DNA of 64,000 nt, from assembly GCA_023459495.1 (NCBI GenBank), contig JAEWTL010000118.1, positions 124,001-188,000 of the forward strand, written 5' to 3'. Below the pieces are notes generated by a model. That model made no database searches, was not told the DNA's origin, and was given only the letters and a program-made list of their open reading frames with translations. Shown one piece after another: positions 43,559-52,010 of the stretch. Source of the DNA: Bacillota bacterium. GTDB lineage: Bacteria; Bacillota; Clostridia; Christensenellales; SZUA-584. The translations under genes and the position numbers were made by a program. Position 1 is the stretch's first letter. Every line of letters begins with the position of its first letter.

Positions 43559-45706
43559 TTACCCACCTGAGTCGTGAAACTGAACCTGAACCTCGGTATC
43601 GCGCGGCACGATGGTTCCGGCTTCAATACTTTGATGGGTCACAGTGCCATCCCCGCTGGGCACCATCGTGAGCCCGGCATCCTCCATGGCCTGCGCGGCC
43701 TCAACCACCGTCTTGTCCGACAAGTCCGGAACGACGGTCATGCCTTCCATATCGTCGAATTCCGCTGTTTTAGTCTCCATGTAAAGCAGCACCGTAGTGC
43801 CTTTGTCAACCGTGGCTCCCGCCACGGGCATCTGGGTATCCACCTTGCCCGTACCGTCCGTGAGATATTCCAGCCCCAATGCGGACAGCGCAGCCGATGC
43901 AGCTCCCTCGTCGAGGTTTGTGACGTCCGGCACAACCACCTGCTCAGGTTGGGGTACTTCGTTGTAATCCGGATCCACGCCGAGATACGGCAGCGCGTTT
44001 TCGAGAATGCTCTTCACATAAGGTGCCGCAACCACACTGCCGAACGTAACCGGCACAGCCGGTTCGTCCACAATGAACAGGATCGCGATCTTTGGATCAT
44101 CCACCGGCGCGAAGGCGATAAACGAGGCGATAACCTTATCATGCATGACCTGATGGTTCTCGTCGTACTTCTGCGCGGTACCCGTTTTGCCGCCCACGTG
44201 ATAACCCGGTATGTAGCAGTTCTTGCCGCTGCCCTCTGTTACCACGCTTTCGAGTATGGCCCGTACCGTGGCGGAGGTTTGCTCTGAAATCACCTGTCGG
44301 ACTACCGTGGGCTCATACTTTTCAATATAGTTGCCGTCGTCGTCCGTAATTCCCCGGACGAGCAGCGGTTGATATAAAAAACCGCCGTTCACCACTGCGC
44401 TGAATGAGGAGATCAGCTGTAGCGGTGTAACGGCTATCGATTGCCCGAACGCGATCCGGGCGAGGTCACCATTTGTTACATATTTTTCCGCCATCACGAT
44501 GCCCGTGCCGTCGGAGGGAAATGCGATCCCGGTTTCCTGACCGAAACCAAAGTTATATATGTAATCGTAGAACGTCTGGGTGCCCATGCTGAGACCCATC
44601 TGCATGAAGGCAACGTTGCACGAGTTCTGTACTGCTTCTGCAAGTGTCTGGCTGCCGTGTGAATTGGGATAACGCCAGCACTTGATCATTTGTCCATCCA
44701 CCACGTTGTAGCCCGGGCAGAAGAATGTTGTATCCGTATTGATCGCGCCGCTGTCGAGCGCCGAGGCCAATGTGACTACCTTGAAGGTGGAGCCGGGTTC
44801 ATACGCGTCGGTGATGATCTTGTTGCGCGTCAGCGCAATCAGCTGCGACACGTCGTCACGCGGTACGTCGTTCAGGTCAAAATCCGGGTAATTGGCGAGA
44901 CCAAGGATGTCACCCGTCTGCGGGTCCATCGCAACGGCGTATACATTCTGCGCGTTCTGCTCCCAGTACGCCTCCTGCACGGCCTGTTCCACAAAGCTCT
45001 GAATGACTTCGTCGATGGCAAGCACGATGTTGTAGCCATCCACCGGCGGAATGTACTGCTCCTCGCCGATCGCAATATCCTTACCCTTGTTGTCCGTTTC
45101 GGCGATGATCTTGCCGTCCTGGCCAGCCAGATATTTTTCAAAGTAGGCTTCGAGGCCTTCCTGCCCTACGCCGTCCACCGACGTATAGCCCAGCGTCTGC
45201 GTCAGGAACGAGCTGTTCGGATAATACCGCCGCACGTCCACCGAGAAGTATACGCCCGGCAGATTCTCCGCCCGCAGCGTATTGGCCACCTCGGTCGTTA
45301 CCTGCCGTTTCAGCCACACTTCGGACTTTTTCGTATCAATCGCCTTTTTGCGCACCGTCTCCTCATCCATATCGAGGACTTTGGCCAGTACGCTTACGAT
45401 GGCGTCCGTGTTGCTGTTGACGATCTCATTGGGCCGCAGCACCACGGTCTGCGCAGTGGCGCTCTGTGCGAGCACGTTGCCGTTTCTATCCAGTATCTCA
45501 CCACGCTGCGCGGCCACCGTAAGGTCACGAGTCTGCTGCAGCATCGCTTTCTGCTGCAGCTCGCCTCCCTGAACGAACACCACGACAGCCATCTTCACCG
45601 CTAAACCAAAAAACAGTACGAGCACCGTGGTCATCAGGAAAAGCAGCCTTTTCTTCGACTGGAGCGTCGGCAGTGGTATCACCTTTTTCTCCTTCCGACG
45701 TTCCAT
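43559..45706 (-). CDS. Class B penicillin-binding protein with PASTA domains (FtsI/SpoVD type)
   Basis: A 715-residue transpeptidase that cross-links septal peptidoglycan. One N-terminal membrane helix (about 20-45), the dimerisation/pedestal domain, then the transpeptidase with active-site Ser306 in EPGSTFK, SCN (362-364) and KTGTAQ (507-509), and two C-terminal PASTA repeats (about 590-715). PASTA repeats make it SpoVD/PBP2x-like. ATG 45706 is chosen since GGAGGG lies seven bases upstream; an in-frame ATG at 45721 that overlaps the ftsL stop has no SD. It probably works with the SEDS protein at 38362-39477. Confidence 0.94.
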   Translation of the reverse strand: MERRKEKKVIPLPTLQSKKRLLFLMTTVLVLFFGLAVKMAVVVFVQGGELQQKAMLQQTRDLTVAAQRGEILDRNGNVLAQSATAQTVVLRPNEIVNSNTDAIVSVLAKVLDMDEETVRKKAIDTKKSEVWLKRQVTTEVANTLRAENLPGVYFSVDVRRYYPNSSFLTQTLGYTSVDGVGQEGLEAYFEKYLAGQDGKIIAETDNKGKDIAIGEEQYIPPVDGYNIVLAIDEVIQSFVEQAVQEAYWEQNAQNVYAVAMDPQTGDILGLANYPDFDLNDVPRDDVSQLIALTRNKIITDAYEPGSTFKVVTLASALDSGAINTDTTFFCPGYNVVDGQMIKCWRYPNSHGSQTLAEAVQNSCNVAFMQMGLSMGTQTFYDYIYNFGFGQETGIAFPSDGTGIVMAEKYVTNGDLARIAFGQSIAVTPLQLISSFSAVVNGGFLYQPLLVRGITDDDGNYIEKYEPTVVRQVISEQTSATVRAILESVVTEGSGKNCYIPGYHVGGKTGTAQKYDENHQVMHDKVIASFIAFAPVDDPKIAILFIVDEPAVPVTFGSVVAAPYVKSILENALPYLGVDPDYNEVPQPEQVVVPDVTNLDEGAASAALSALGLEYLTDGTGKVDTQMPVAGATVDKGTTVLLYMETKTAEFDDMEGMTVVPDLSDKTVVEAAQAMEDAGLTMVPSGDGTVTHQSIEAGTIVPRDTEVQVQFHDSGG

Positions 45707-45720
45707 GCCTTTACCCTCCA

Positions 45721-46188
45721 TTAGCCACCTGATCCGTTTTGAAGGATTTGATCCGGATCGGGGTAAGTCATTTTCAGCTCGCCTTGTGCCGTCTGCTGCA
45801 CGTTCATCAGGTCGTCCTTGAGCTCAATGTCGACCTGCAGCGCTTCAATCTGTGTCTGGACGGTAGCAATGTCCGCCTTCAGATCGTTGTTCTGCGTGCC
45901 CACGGCACAAGCGACGGCGTACCGGGAAACCAGCAGGGACAACGCACAAAACGCGACGAATACGGCCATCAGCGTAGAAACGAGCCCCTTTTTATGCTGA
46001 GCCTTCGGCTTGGCGACCGGTTTCGCGGCGGGTTTCTGCACTGGTTTCACTGCCGCTGCCGGTTTTGGCTTCCTCTCGGCAAAGTTATTACTAATATATG
46101 CGACGTTCCCCTCGATCTTAACCACGCGATTGCGCGTTTGCGGAGCCGATTGTGTTTCGTATGCGGTTTTTCTCTGTACTGCCTGCAT
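45721..46188 (-). CDS. ftsL: FtsL-like cell division protein
   Basis: A 155-residue bitopic protein recognised by position and plan rather than sequence: a long cytoplasmic, Pro/Lys/Ala-rich N-terminus (VKPVQKPAAKPVAKPKAQHKKG), one membrane helix at about 73-92 and an extracellular coiled coil (about 97-130, NNDLKADIATVQTQIEAL). It lies between rsmH and the PBP gene, exactly where ftsL is found in other dcw clusters. ATG 46188 has GGAG six bases upstream. The cytoplasmic tail is longer than usual. Confidence 0.85.
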   Translation of the reverse strand: MQAVQRKTAYETQSAPQTRNRVVKIEGNVAYISNNFAERKPKPAAAVKPVQKPAAKPVAKPKAQHKKGLVSTLMAVFVAFCALSLLVSRYAVACAVGTQNNDLKADIATVQTQIEALQVDIELKDDLMNVQQTAQGELKMTYPDPDQILQNGSGG

Positions 46189-46259
46189 CAATATCTCCGC
46201 CTTTGTATCTGGTGGTCCTTGTGGTGTTTACCGAGGTGTCCGCTTGCCGCTCCAAAAAA

Positions 46260-47201
46260 CTATGCTTTTCGGGGACTCCGCTTCTCAAAAGCGCGCAGTT
46301 TGGCACTGTGCGCCCGACTGTTCTCCTCATTTTCTTTTTCCGTTGGCAGGATTGGCTTTCCTGTTACCACCCGGCCTGCCGAAACCTTTCCGCATACGCA
46401 TATCGGAAAGCTGCTGGGACATTCGCATGGGTTTGCCAGCCTGCGGAATTCCTGCTTGACGATGCGGTCCTCGAGCGAGTGAAACGTAATCACTGCAATG
46501 CGGCCGCCTTCGTTTAAGCCATCGACGAAGTCGGACAGCGCAGTTTTAACTGCATCGAGTTCTCCATTCACTTCGATCCGGAGCGCCTGGAAACACCGTC
46601 TTGCGGGATGGGGCCCGTCTTTTCGAGCGCCACTGGGGATGGCTTTTTTGATAACCCCCACTAAATCCGTGGTGGTCGTTATGGGCCGCTGGCTTCGTTC
46701 CCTCACAATGAACTCCGCTATTCTCGCGGCCCACCGTTCCTCACCGTATTCCCGGAAGATTCGCTCAAGGTCTCGCTGCGCATAGCTTGCTACTATGTCT
46801 GCCGCGCATGTCTTATCCTCACTGTTCATGCGCATATCGAGCCTCGAGTCCTGTTTATATGAGAACCCCCTGTTACATTGGTCTATCTGGAACGATGAGA
46901 CCCCCAAGTCCAAAACCGCTCCATCTATCCCTTTTATATCCAGCATACTGAGTATGCTTTTGATATCCCTGAAATTGCCGTGGACATATTCCACGTTGCT
47001 GAATTCATTCAGCCGCGCTGATGCCTGTCCAAGCGCGAACTCGTCGCGGTCGATGCCGATCAGCCTGCCGCCTGGCGTTATCCTTTCAAGTATCGCTGCC
47101 GCATGTCCGCCGCCGCCCAATGTGCCGTCTACCACGGTCATACCGGGCTTCAGGTTCAGCAGCTCTATCGTTTCATGCAGCAGTACGGGTATGTGTTCCA
47201 T
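46260..47201 (-). CDS. rsmH: 16S rRNA (cytosine1402-N4)-methyltransferase
   Basis: Methylates N4 of C1402 in 16S rRNA with SAM. The 313 residues show the SAM-binding DGTLGGGGHA near 25, DLGVSSFQID near 97, RLDMRM, and the C-terminal ITFHSLEDRIVK. A cysteine-rich stretch near the end (CECPSSFPICVCG) is common in Firmicute RsmH. It follows mraZ by three bases as the second gene of the dcw cluster. Confidence 0.96.
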   Translation of the reverse strand: MEHIPVLLHETIELLNLKPGMTVVDGTLGGGGHAAAILERITPGGRLIGIDRDEFALGQASARLNEFSNVEYVHGNFRDIKSILSMLDIKGIDGAVLDLGVSSFQIDQCNRGFSYKQDSRLDMRMNSEDKTCAADIVASYAQRDLERIFREYGEERWAARIAEFIVRERSQRPITTTTDLVGVIKKAIPSGARKDGPHPARRCFQALRIEVNGELDAVKTALSDFVDGLNEGGRIAVITFHSLEDRIVKQEFRRLANPCECPSSFPICVCGKVSAGRVVTGKPILPTEKENEENSRAHSAKLRAFEKRSPRKA

Positions 47202-47204
47202 CTT

Positions 47205-47645
47205 TTATATTCCGTAAGCCGCCAGGGCCGACATGGTGACCTCGTCGGACGGCGCCTGCGCTTCGTAATTCTCCCACTTTTCCTTGTCCCAGATCTCCAC
47301 GCGGTACGACGCGCCGATGATCGCGGTTTCTTTGTCGATCCCCACTTTGTCGCGCAGCACCTGCGGCAGCAGCACGCGTCCCTGCTTGTCGGGCTCACAC
47401 TTGCAAGCGCCGGAGAATACCATGCGCACAAACCGTTGAGCCTGAATGTCGGACTGTGGGATCGCGCTGAGCTTGGCTGCGAACTTTTCCCATTCATCTT
47501 CAGAATACGCGACGAGGCAATCCTTGTTGGTGCAGGTAATATAAAACGGGTCCCCCAAGTCCACCCTCAGCTTGGAGGGAACCGCCACACGGCCTTTTTC
47601 ATCCAACGTATGGAAGTATGTCCCGATCAGCGTACCCTTCACCAT
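47205..47645 (-). CDS. mraZ: Transcriptional regulator MraZ
   Basis: A 146-residue AbrB/SpoVT-like protein with its two characteristic repeats: YFHTLDEKGRVAVPSKLR (about 10-27) and the second DKQGRVLLPQVLRD (about 86-99). MraZ forms ring oligomers that bind direct repeats upstream of its own gene and control the dcw cluster; four such repeats are present here about 75 bases upstream of the start codon. ATG 47645 follows AAGGGG. Confidence 0.95.
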   Translation of the reverse strand: MVKGTLIGTYFHTLDEKGRVAVPSKLRVDLGDPFYITCTNKDCLVAYSEDEWEKFAAKLSAIPQSDIQAQRFVRMVFSGACKCEPDKQGRVLLPQVLRDKVGIDKETAIIGASYRVEIWDKEKWENYEAQAPSDEVTMSALAAYGI

Positions 47646-47720
47646 TTACCCCTTAGATGGACTATACCGTCGTTGCCTGTACTTACCTCTTTCAGGTTTC
47701 AGCTTCAGAAGCTCTTTTAT

Positions 47721-47756
47721 TCCCCACTTCCTCCCCCTACTCCCCACGTTTCCCCA
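47721..47756 (-). promoter_or_regulatory. MraZ operator: four TGGGGA-type direct repeats
   Basis: On the minus strand TGGGGA occurs at 47751-47756, 47741-47746 and 47721-47726, and a variant GGGGGA at 47732-47737, giving close to ten-base spacing. This is the known MraZ-box arrangement. The rest of the 364-base gap to the next gene (47646-48009) holds no gene; the dcw promoter likely lies between 47757 and 47820. Confidence 0.85.
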
Positions 47757-47966
47757 CTATGCCTATATTCTTCGGTATAGTTTTGATAATTCCTTCCCGA
47801 TTTAAAAGATTGCAAGCATTATTTTTTTAGAATATGTCATTGGCGATAGCCTTATACTATATATGGTGGAGAATGTATATTCGCGCAAATATGCGTTCGA
47901 TTATACATTGCATATCCGTCCGCCGCCATTAACAGGCAGTATTTTCGCTGTAAATTGCGCCTGAAT

Positions 47967-47992
47967 AAAAAAAGACAGGCATCACGCCTGTC
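47967..47992 (-). terminator. Terminator of the second GntR/ABC operon
   Basis: Minus-strand stem GACAGGC/GCCTGTC with a five-base loop, followed by seven T. It lies 17 bases after the lipoprotein stop. Confidence 0.92.
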
Positions 47993-48009
47993 CCGAATGC
48001 GATAATATG

Positions 48010-48378
48010 CTATTCGATTGTCCAGCTTAAGGTGAACGCACCGTTCTTCGCCTCACCCTGCAGCGTAAAAAGATAGCTGCCTTCAGCGTTCACGGTTAAC
48101 GTCGTACCATCGGTAATGTCACAGATGACCTCACCGTCCTTCTTTACGACCGCCTGCAGGCCCTCTCCTCCCTCGAGACTGAAGCTTACTTCGTCGCCTG
48201 ATTTCAGCGAAACCCGGCGGGCCAAAGAACCATCAAACGACACATAGCTGGAGCTCAACGAAGTTTCACTGCTCTGCTGGCTCATGCCGGTAAATACGCC
48301 ATTTGAAACCGTGCATCCGCAAAGCAGGCCCACCATCACCACCACAGCGGTGATTACAAGCCATTCTTTCTTTTTCAT
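48010..48378 (-). CDS. Small putative lipoprotein in ABC operon
   Basis: A 122-residue protein with basic start (KKKEW), hydrophobic core and lipobox LLCGC (Cys22). The mature part is Ser-rich and then predicted beta-rich (EVSFSLEGGEGLQAVVKKDGEVICD). No family recognised. It is the last gene of the GntR-ATPase-permease operon, 17 bases after the permease gene, and may be an accessory or sensory protein of that exporter. Confidence 0.72.
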   Translation of the reverse strand: MKKKEWLVITAVVVMVGLLCGCTVSNGVFTGMSQQSSETSLSSSYVSFDGSLARRVSLKSGDEVSFSLEGGEGLQAVVKKDGEVICDITDGTTLTVNAEGSYLFTLQGEAKNGAFTLSWTIE

Positions 48379-48395
48379 TTATAAAATCCTCCTTA

Positions 48396-49178
48396 TTACA
48401 TATCCACATTACGGCTTGCCAGTCTGCCTGAAACGATGGTGCACGCCACAAACCAGACCGCATAAACGCCTGCGCCGATAGCGAAATATTTTGCGAGCAT
48501 TGCGCCGATCCCCGATACATCATTGATAAGCCGCATCGTATCACCGAGCATACCAAATGCCACCATCAGCACGCTATCCACCACATTGACTGCGATCGCC
48601 AGCGCAAAGTACATCGCCAGCGCGATCAGCCAATTGTAGCTGCTTCCACGCACCATCACCCTGCTGACCGTAACGGCCAGCATCGCAATCGCCATCTGCG
48701 CAAACATCTCCAAGGCCACCAGTCCGGTGAACACGGCAGTCCCGCCGCCGAGGAATACATCGCCCAGCTCCTGACGCATATCCGCCAGTATTGCGTTCAC
48801 CATGCCGTTTTGGAAGGCATTGAGTGCGCTGCCGCTTGCCGCAAGACATCCCACAAGCACCACCATCGCAGCGAGAATCTCGAACGCGCCAAATATCGTT
48901 TTGGCCCAAATGATGCGGTTCCCACCCTGTGGCGTCAAAAACAGCATATAGCCCTGCTTATGCTTAAGGTCCGCATACAGCTTGGTCACCGTGTCGAGGA
49001 TCGGCAGCAAAAGCCCGCCCACCAGCAGCAGCAGCGTCATCACAAGAGCGAGTGTGTTCCATCCGCCGCCCCGATAGATACCGTACAGCGCGATTCCTTC
49101 CAGCAGCAGCAGCGTAATCAGTACGCCGATCAGCAGATTCTTCCGGCGCATCAGTTCATATTTCATCAGCTTCATCAT
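48396..49178 (-). CDS. ABC transporter permease
   Basis: A 260-residue membrane protein with about six helices and a Met-rich N-terminus. Its first bases overlap the ATPase gene by four (ATGA), showing translational coupling, so it forms the membrane part of the exporter. The motif HKQGYMLFLTPQGGNRI after the second helix is typical of ABC-2 type permeases of this group. Substrate unknown; not closely similar to the permease at 21645-22418. Confidence 0.82.
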   Translation of the reverse strand: MMKLMKYELMRRKNLLIGVLITLLLLEGIALYGIYRGGGWNTLALVMTLLLLVGGLLLPILDTVTKLYADLKHKQGYMLFLTPQGGNRIIWAKTIFGAFEILAAMVVLVGCLAASGSALNAFQNGMVNAILADMRQELGDVFLGGGTAVFTGLVALEMFAQMAIAMLAVTVSRVMVRGSSYNWLIALAMYFALAIAVNVVDSVLMVAFGMLGDTMRLINDVSGIGAMLAKYFAIGAGVYAVWFVACTIVSGRLASRNVDM

Positions 49179-49873
49179 GACGCAAATACCTCCCGGTACA
49201 GATCGACGATCGATTTGCCGTATTGCGAGCGGATTGATTCGGTTTCACCCTGCAGAACGATTCGGCCCTGCTTGATGAAGATCACTTCGTCAAGGATGTT
49301 CTCCATCACGTCGATCAGGTGGCTCGACATCAGGATTGTGTTTTCCTCATTGGCTTTTCCGATGATAGCAGAGAGCACCGCGTCCCGTGCGATGAGGTCG
49401 ATACCGTTGAGCGGCTCGTCGAGCATAATCAGCTTAGCATCCCGTGCAGCAGCAGCCGTCACCTTGAGCTTCGCTTCCATGCCGGAGGACAACTGCGAAA
49501 CCCGCATACCCATTTCCAGCCCCATTTTTGCGATCAGCTTCTCGTATGCCTCCATCGAGAAATCACCGTAGAAGTCGGCGTGGAAACGGCCGACCTGGCG
49601 GATGGTCATGAACCCGTAAAAGTAGGGTTCGGTTGGCATGTAGGCGACCTGCGCATGGGTTTCCGGTCCAACCGGACGGTCCAGTACCTGAATTTGCCCT
49701 GCAGTGGGATGCACCAGGCCCGCAGCCATTTTCATCAGCGTGGACTTGCCGCTGCCGTTCGGCCCGAGCAGCCCATATATCTTACCGGGCCTTAGGGCGA
49801 TGGTAGCGGAGTCGACAGCCGGCGTGCGCGCATAGCTTTTTGTCAACTGCGTTGTGGTCAGGCTGTACATCAC
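49175..49873 (-). CDS. ABC transporter ATP-binding protein
   Basis: A 232-residue ATPase with Walker A GPNGSGKST near 37, signature LSSGMEAKL, Walker B LIMLDEP and H-loop SSHL. The signature LSSGM deviates from LSGGQ, as in other GntR-linked exporters. It overlaps the regulator gene upstream and the permease gene downstream by four bases each. Partner of the 48396 permease. Confidence 0.9.
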   Translation of the reverse strand: MMYSLTTTQLTKSYARTPAVDSATIALRPGKIYGLLGPNGSGKSTLMKMAAGLVHPTAGQIQVLDRPVGPETHAQVAYMPTEPYFYGFMTIRQVGRFHADFYGDFSMEAYEKLIAKMGLEMGMRVSQLSSGMEAKLKVTAAAARDAKLIMLDEPLNGIDLIARDAVLSAIIGKANEENTILMSSHLIDVMENILDEVIFIKQGRIVLQGETESIRSQYGKSIVDLYREVFAS

Positions 49874-50223
49874 TTTAACTCCTCCTCAATTGCAATTTTC
49901 ATATCGTGGGGCGAAAAGCCCAGTGCGGCCATTTCGCTAACGAATTCGTGTATCAGTTCATCCGCCATCTCCTTGCGTATCCTTTGCACAATGGACGGAT
50001 CATTCACCATAAAGGTCCCCAGCCCACGCTCGGTATAGCACAGCCCCATCGTCTCCATTTCGCCGTATATTCTTGCTGCTGTGTTGGGGTTTACCTCATA
50101 TTCCAAGGCCAGCGCACGCGTGGACGGCATCTTGTCTCCCGGCTGTATTTCACCCTGCACCATTCGCTTCTTAAGCAGGTTGATTACCTGCATATAGATC
50201 GGTATGCGGCTGTTATAATCCAT
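49870..50223 (-). CDS. GntR-family (YtrA subfamily) transcriptional regulator
   Basis: A 117-residue regulator beginning MDYNSRIPIYMQVINLLKK, with the GntR recognition region STRALALEYEVNPNTAARIY and a short C-terminal helical tail. ATG 50223 (GAGG upstream) is chosen because an in-frame ATG at 50256 lies within the -10 box of the promoter. It leads the operon with ATPase, permease and lipoprotein and should repress it through the perfect inverted repeat at 50242-50263. Confidence 0.9.
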   Translation of the reverse strand: MDYNSRIPIYMQVINLLKKRMVQGEIQPGDKMPSTRALALEYEVNPNTAARIYGEMETMGLCYTERGLGTFMVNDPSIVQRIRKEMADELIHEFVSEMAALGFSPHDMKIAIEEELK

Positions 50224-50241
50224 GGAATGCCTCGCTTCCTT

Positions 50242-50283
50242 GTGTACTATTGTCATAGTACACCATTACATTATGACTGTCAA
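50242..50283 (-). promoter_or_regulatory. Promoter and perfect operator palindrome of the second GntR/ABC operon
   Basis: Minus-strand TTGACA (50278-50283), 17 bases, TACTAT (50255-50260). A perfect nine-base inverted repeat GTGTACTAT-N4-ATAGTACAC (50242-50263) covers the -10 and the start site. Confidence 0.88.
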
Positions 50284-50303
50284 GCAAAAGATAAAATCAG
50301 ACA

Positions 50304-50326
50304 TAAAAAAAGAGCGCTCTGCGCTC
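50304..50326 (-). terminator. Terminator of the 50341 gene
   Basis: Minus-strand stem GAGCGC/GCGCTC with a three-base loop and seven T after it. Confidence 0.88.
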
Positions 50327-50340
50327 CTTCAGCAATTGTA

Positions 50341-50610
50341 TTACGCACTCATCACTTCAGAAAAGTTTCTTCCGCGCTTGGTGAGTTCCAGCCAATAAGG
50401 CACACCGCAGCCGGTCTGATGGTTGGTATGGCTCGTCAGGTATCCGGCCATGGTCAGCGCATGGATCGCCCGGACATACTGCTCGCGTTCCGGATCCTCC
50501 ATCAGCAGCAACATATTATCCACCGCGAAAGTCAACGAAACCCCTTCGGGCAGCTTTTTATCAATTTCAATCATTTTCTTCAATACTTCTTTTTGAATCT
50601 GGTTTAACAT
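50341..50610 (-). CDS. Small protein, possibly winged-helix, 89 aa
   Basis: Not recognised by family. The C-terminal half (AIHALTMAGYLTSHT, then PYWLELTKRG) looks like the last helix and wing of a small winged-helix DNA-binding protein. ATG 50610 is chosen because GGGAGGAG stands 11 bases upstream, and because an earlier in-frame ATG at 50652 overlaps the promoter's TATAAT. Single-gene unit with promoter and terminator. Confidence 0.72.
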   Translation of the reverse strand: MLNQIQKEVLKKMIEIDKKLPEGVSLTFAVDNMLLLMEDPEREQYVRAIHALTMAGYLTSHTNHQTGCGVPYWLELTKRGRNFSEVMSA

Positions 50611-50650
50611 TCCTATTGTCTCCTCCCGGTTGTCGTTTGGCACGATGGAC

Positions 50651-50679
50651 ATTATATTACGATTTAGTGTCCGATACAA
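50651..50679 (-). promoter_or_regulatory. Promoter of the 50341 gene
   Basis: Minus-strand TTGTAT (50674-50679), 17 bases, perfect TATAAT (50651-50656). Confidence 0.8.
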
Positions 50680-50845
50680 GTTGAAATTCATGAAAGTTTT
50701 TCACTGTCTTTGCACATTTTTGTCCTTGATTTTACAGATTGCATCGTCCCGTGTCGATACATGGGCAAAAACTGTGTGCGAACATATATTCAGGTAAATA
50801 TTACCTGCGCCTTTTATTCCTATTCTCCCTGTTAAATCCTTCAGA

Positions 50846-51796
50846 TTATATAGAGGGGATTTGGGCAATAAAATCCTTCAATGTCTTTGCGCTGGCCTGC
50901 AGTGCCGCTTCCTCTTCCGGGGTCAGCCTATAGCGGATGATCCCGTCAATGCCGTTCAAGTTGATGACGGAAGGCAGGCTCAGCGCCACGTCATGGATGC
51001 CATATGGCCCGTCGATTACGCTGGCTACCGTTTTGATGGAGTTCTTGTCCTTGATAACGGCTTCGATTATATTCTCAACAATGCCAGCAATGGCAAAGTA
51101 GGTGGCGCCTTTAAGCTTGATTACGTCGGAACCGCCGTTTTTGGTCTTTTGGACGATCTCATCCTTTTCCAGGTCGCAGAATGCCAGCTTCAGAGAGTCG
51201 CAGTAGATGTCGATGCTCTGTCCGGCAATCTGAGTCGCGCTCCATACCGGCACTTGGGAATCGCCATGCTCGCCGATGATATAGCCGTGCACATTTTGAA
51301 TATCCACATTCAGCTTTTGCGCAATGTAGAAACGGAAACGTGCGGTGTCCAGCGCGGTGCCGGTTCCAATTACCTTGTTGGCGGGCAGGCCGGACCACTT
51401 TTGAATCAGGTATGTAAGGATATCCGCTGGATTGGCAACAACCACGATGACGCCGTGGTTGTAGTACTTCATAATGTTTTCCGTAATACTCCTGGCGATC
51501 GGTACGTTCTTGTTGGTCAGATCAAGCCGGGTCTCGCCGGGTTTGCGTCCCAGCCCGGCTGTGATGACGATAACATCGCAGTTGGCACAGTCCGAGTAAT
51601 CCCCGGCATGGATATTCATCTGCCCCAGATGGCAGAGGCCGTGGTTGATATCCAGCGCCTCTCCCATGGCCTTGTCGTTGTTGATATCGATAAGTACGAT
51701 TTCACTGGCGGTCCGGTTAATCGCGACATTATATGCGACCGCCGCTCCCACGTTCCCAGCCCCGATGATCGCAATTTTTGATTTACCCTGCAGCAT
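50846..51796 (-). CDS. L-lactate/malate dehydrogenase family protein, LDH-like
   Basis: A 316-residue NAD-dependent 2-hydroxyacid dehydrogenase. Overall sequence is LDH-like: GAGNVGAA near 12, KPGETRLDL, LDTARFR with the substrate arginine (Arg153), catalytic His177 in GEHGDSQVPVWS, and GATYFAIA. In the specificity loop, however, the residue aligned with LDH Gln102 is Arg84 (GLGRKPGETR), the residue used by malate dehydrogenases to bind the second carboxylate. The true substrate, lactate/pyruvate or malate/oxaloacetate, is therefore open. ATG 51796 follows AAAGGAG. Single-gene unit with a good promoter. Confidence 0.88.
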   Translation of the reverse strand: MLQGKSKIAIIGAGNVGAAVAYNVAINRTASEIVLIDINNDKAMGEALDINHGLCHLGQMNIHAGDYSDCANCDVIVITAGLGRKPGETRLDLTNKNVPIARSITENIMKYYNHGVIVVVANPADILTYLIQKWSGLPANKVIGTGTALDTARFRFYIAQKLNVDIQNVHGYIIGEHGDSQVPVWSATQIAGQSIDIYCDSLKLAFCDLEKDEIVQKTKNGGSDVIKLKGATYFAIAGIVENIIEAVIKDKNSIKTVASVIDGPYGIHDVALSLPSVINLNGIDGIIRYRLTPEEEAALQASAKTLKDFIAQIPSI

Positions 51797-51854
51797 ATCC
51801 TTACTCCTTTAAGCCCAAATCAGCTTGAGTTTTTTCCCATTAATAATGATACAA

Positions 51855-51883
51855 ATATTATTCCTTGAATGGGCGCTCTTCAA
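51855..51883 (-). promoter_or_regulatory. Promoter of the LDH-like gene
   Basis: Minus-strand TTGAAG (51878-51883), 17 bases, TAATAT (51855-51860). Confidence 0.7.
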
Positions 51884-51948
51884 GCCATAAGCAGTTAAAT
51901 TTGTGTGAACAGATTCGTCTGGGGAAACGGATTGCCCGACAGGCACGA

Positions 51949-51980
51949 ATATCAGACAGCCGAAGCCGACTGCCTGATAT
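51949..51980 (-). terminator. Long hairpin after metY
   Basis: ATATCAG-CAG-CGGC and its complement form a stem of about 14 pairs with mismatches and a TTCG loop, 30 bases after the metY stop. No U-run follows on the minus strand, so it may protect the 3' end or terminate weakly. Confidence 0.5.
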
Positions 51981-52010
51981 CATTTCTTCCATTATAATAC
52001 CTAATTTTAC

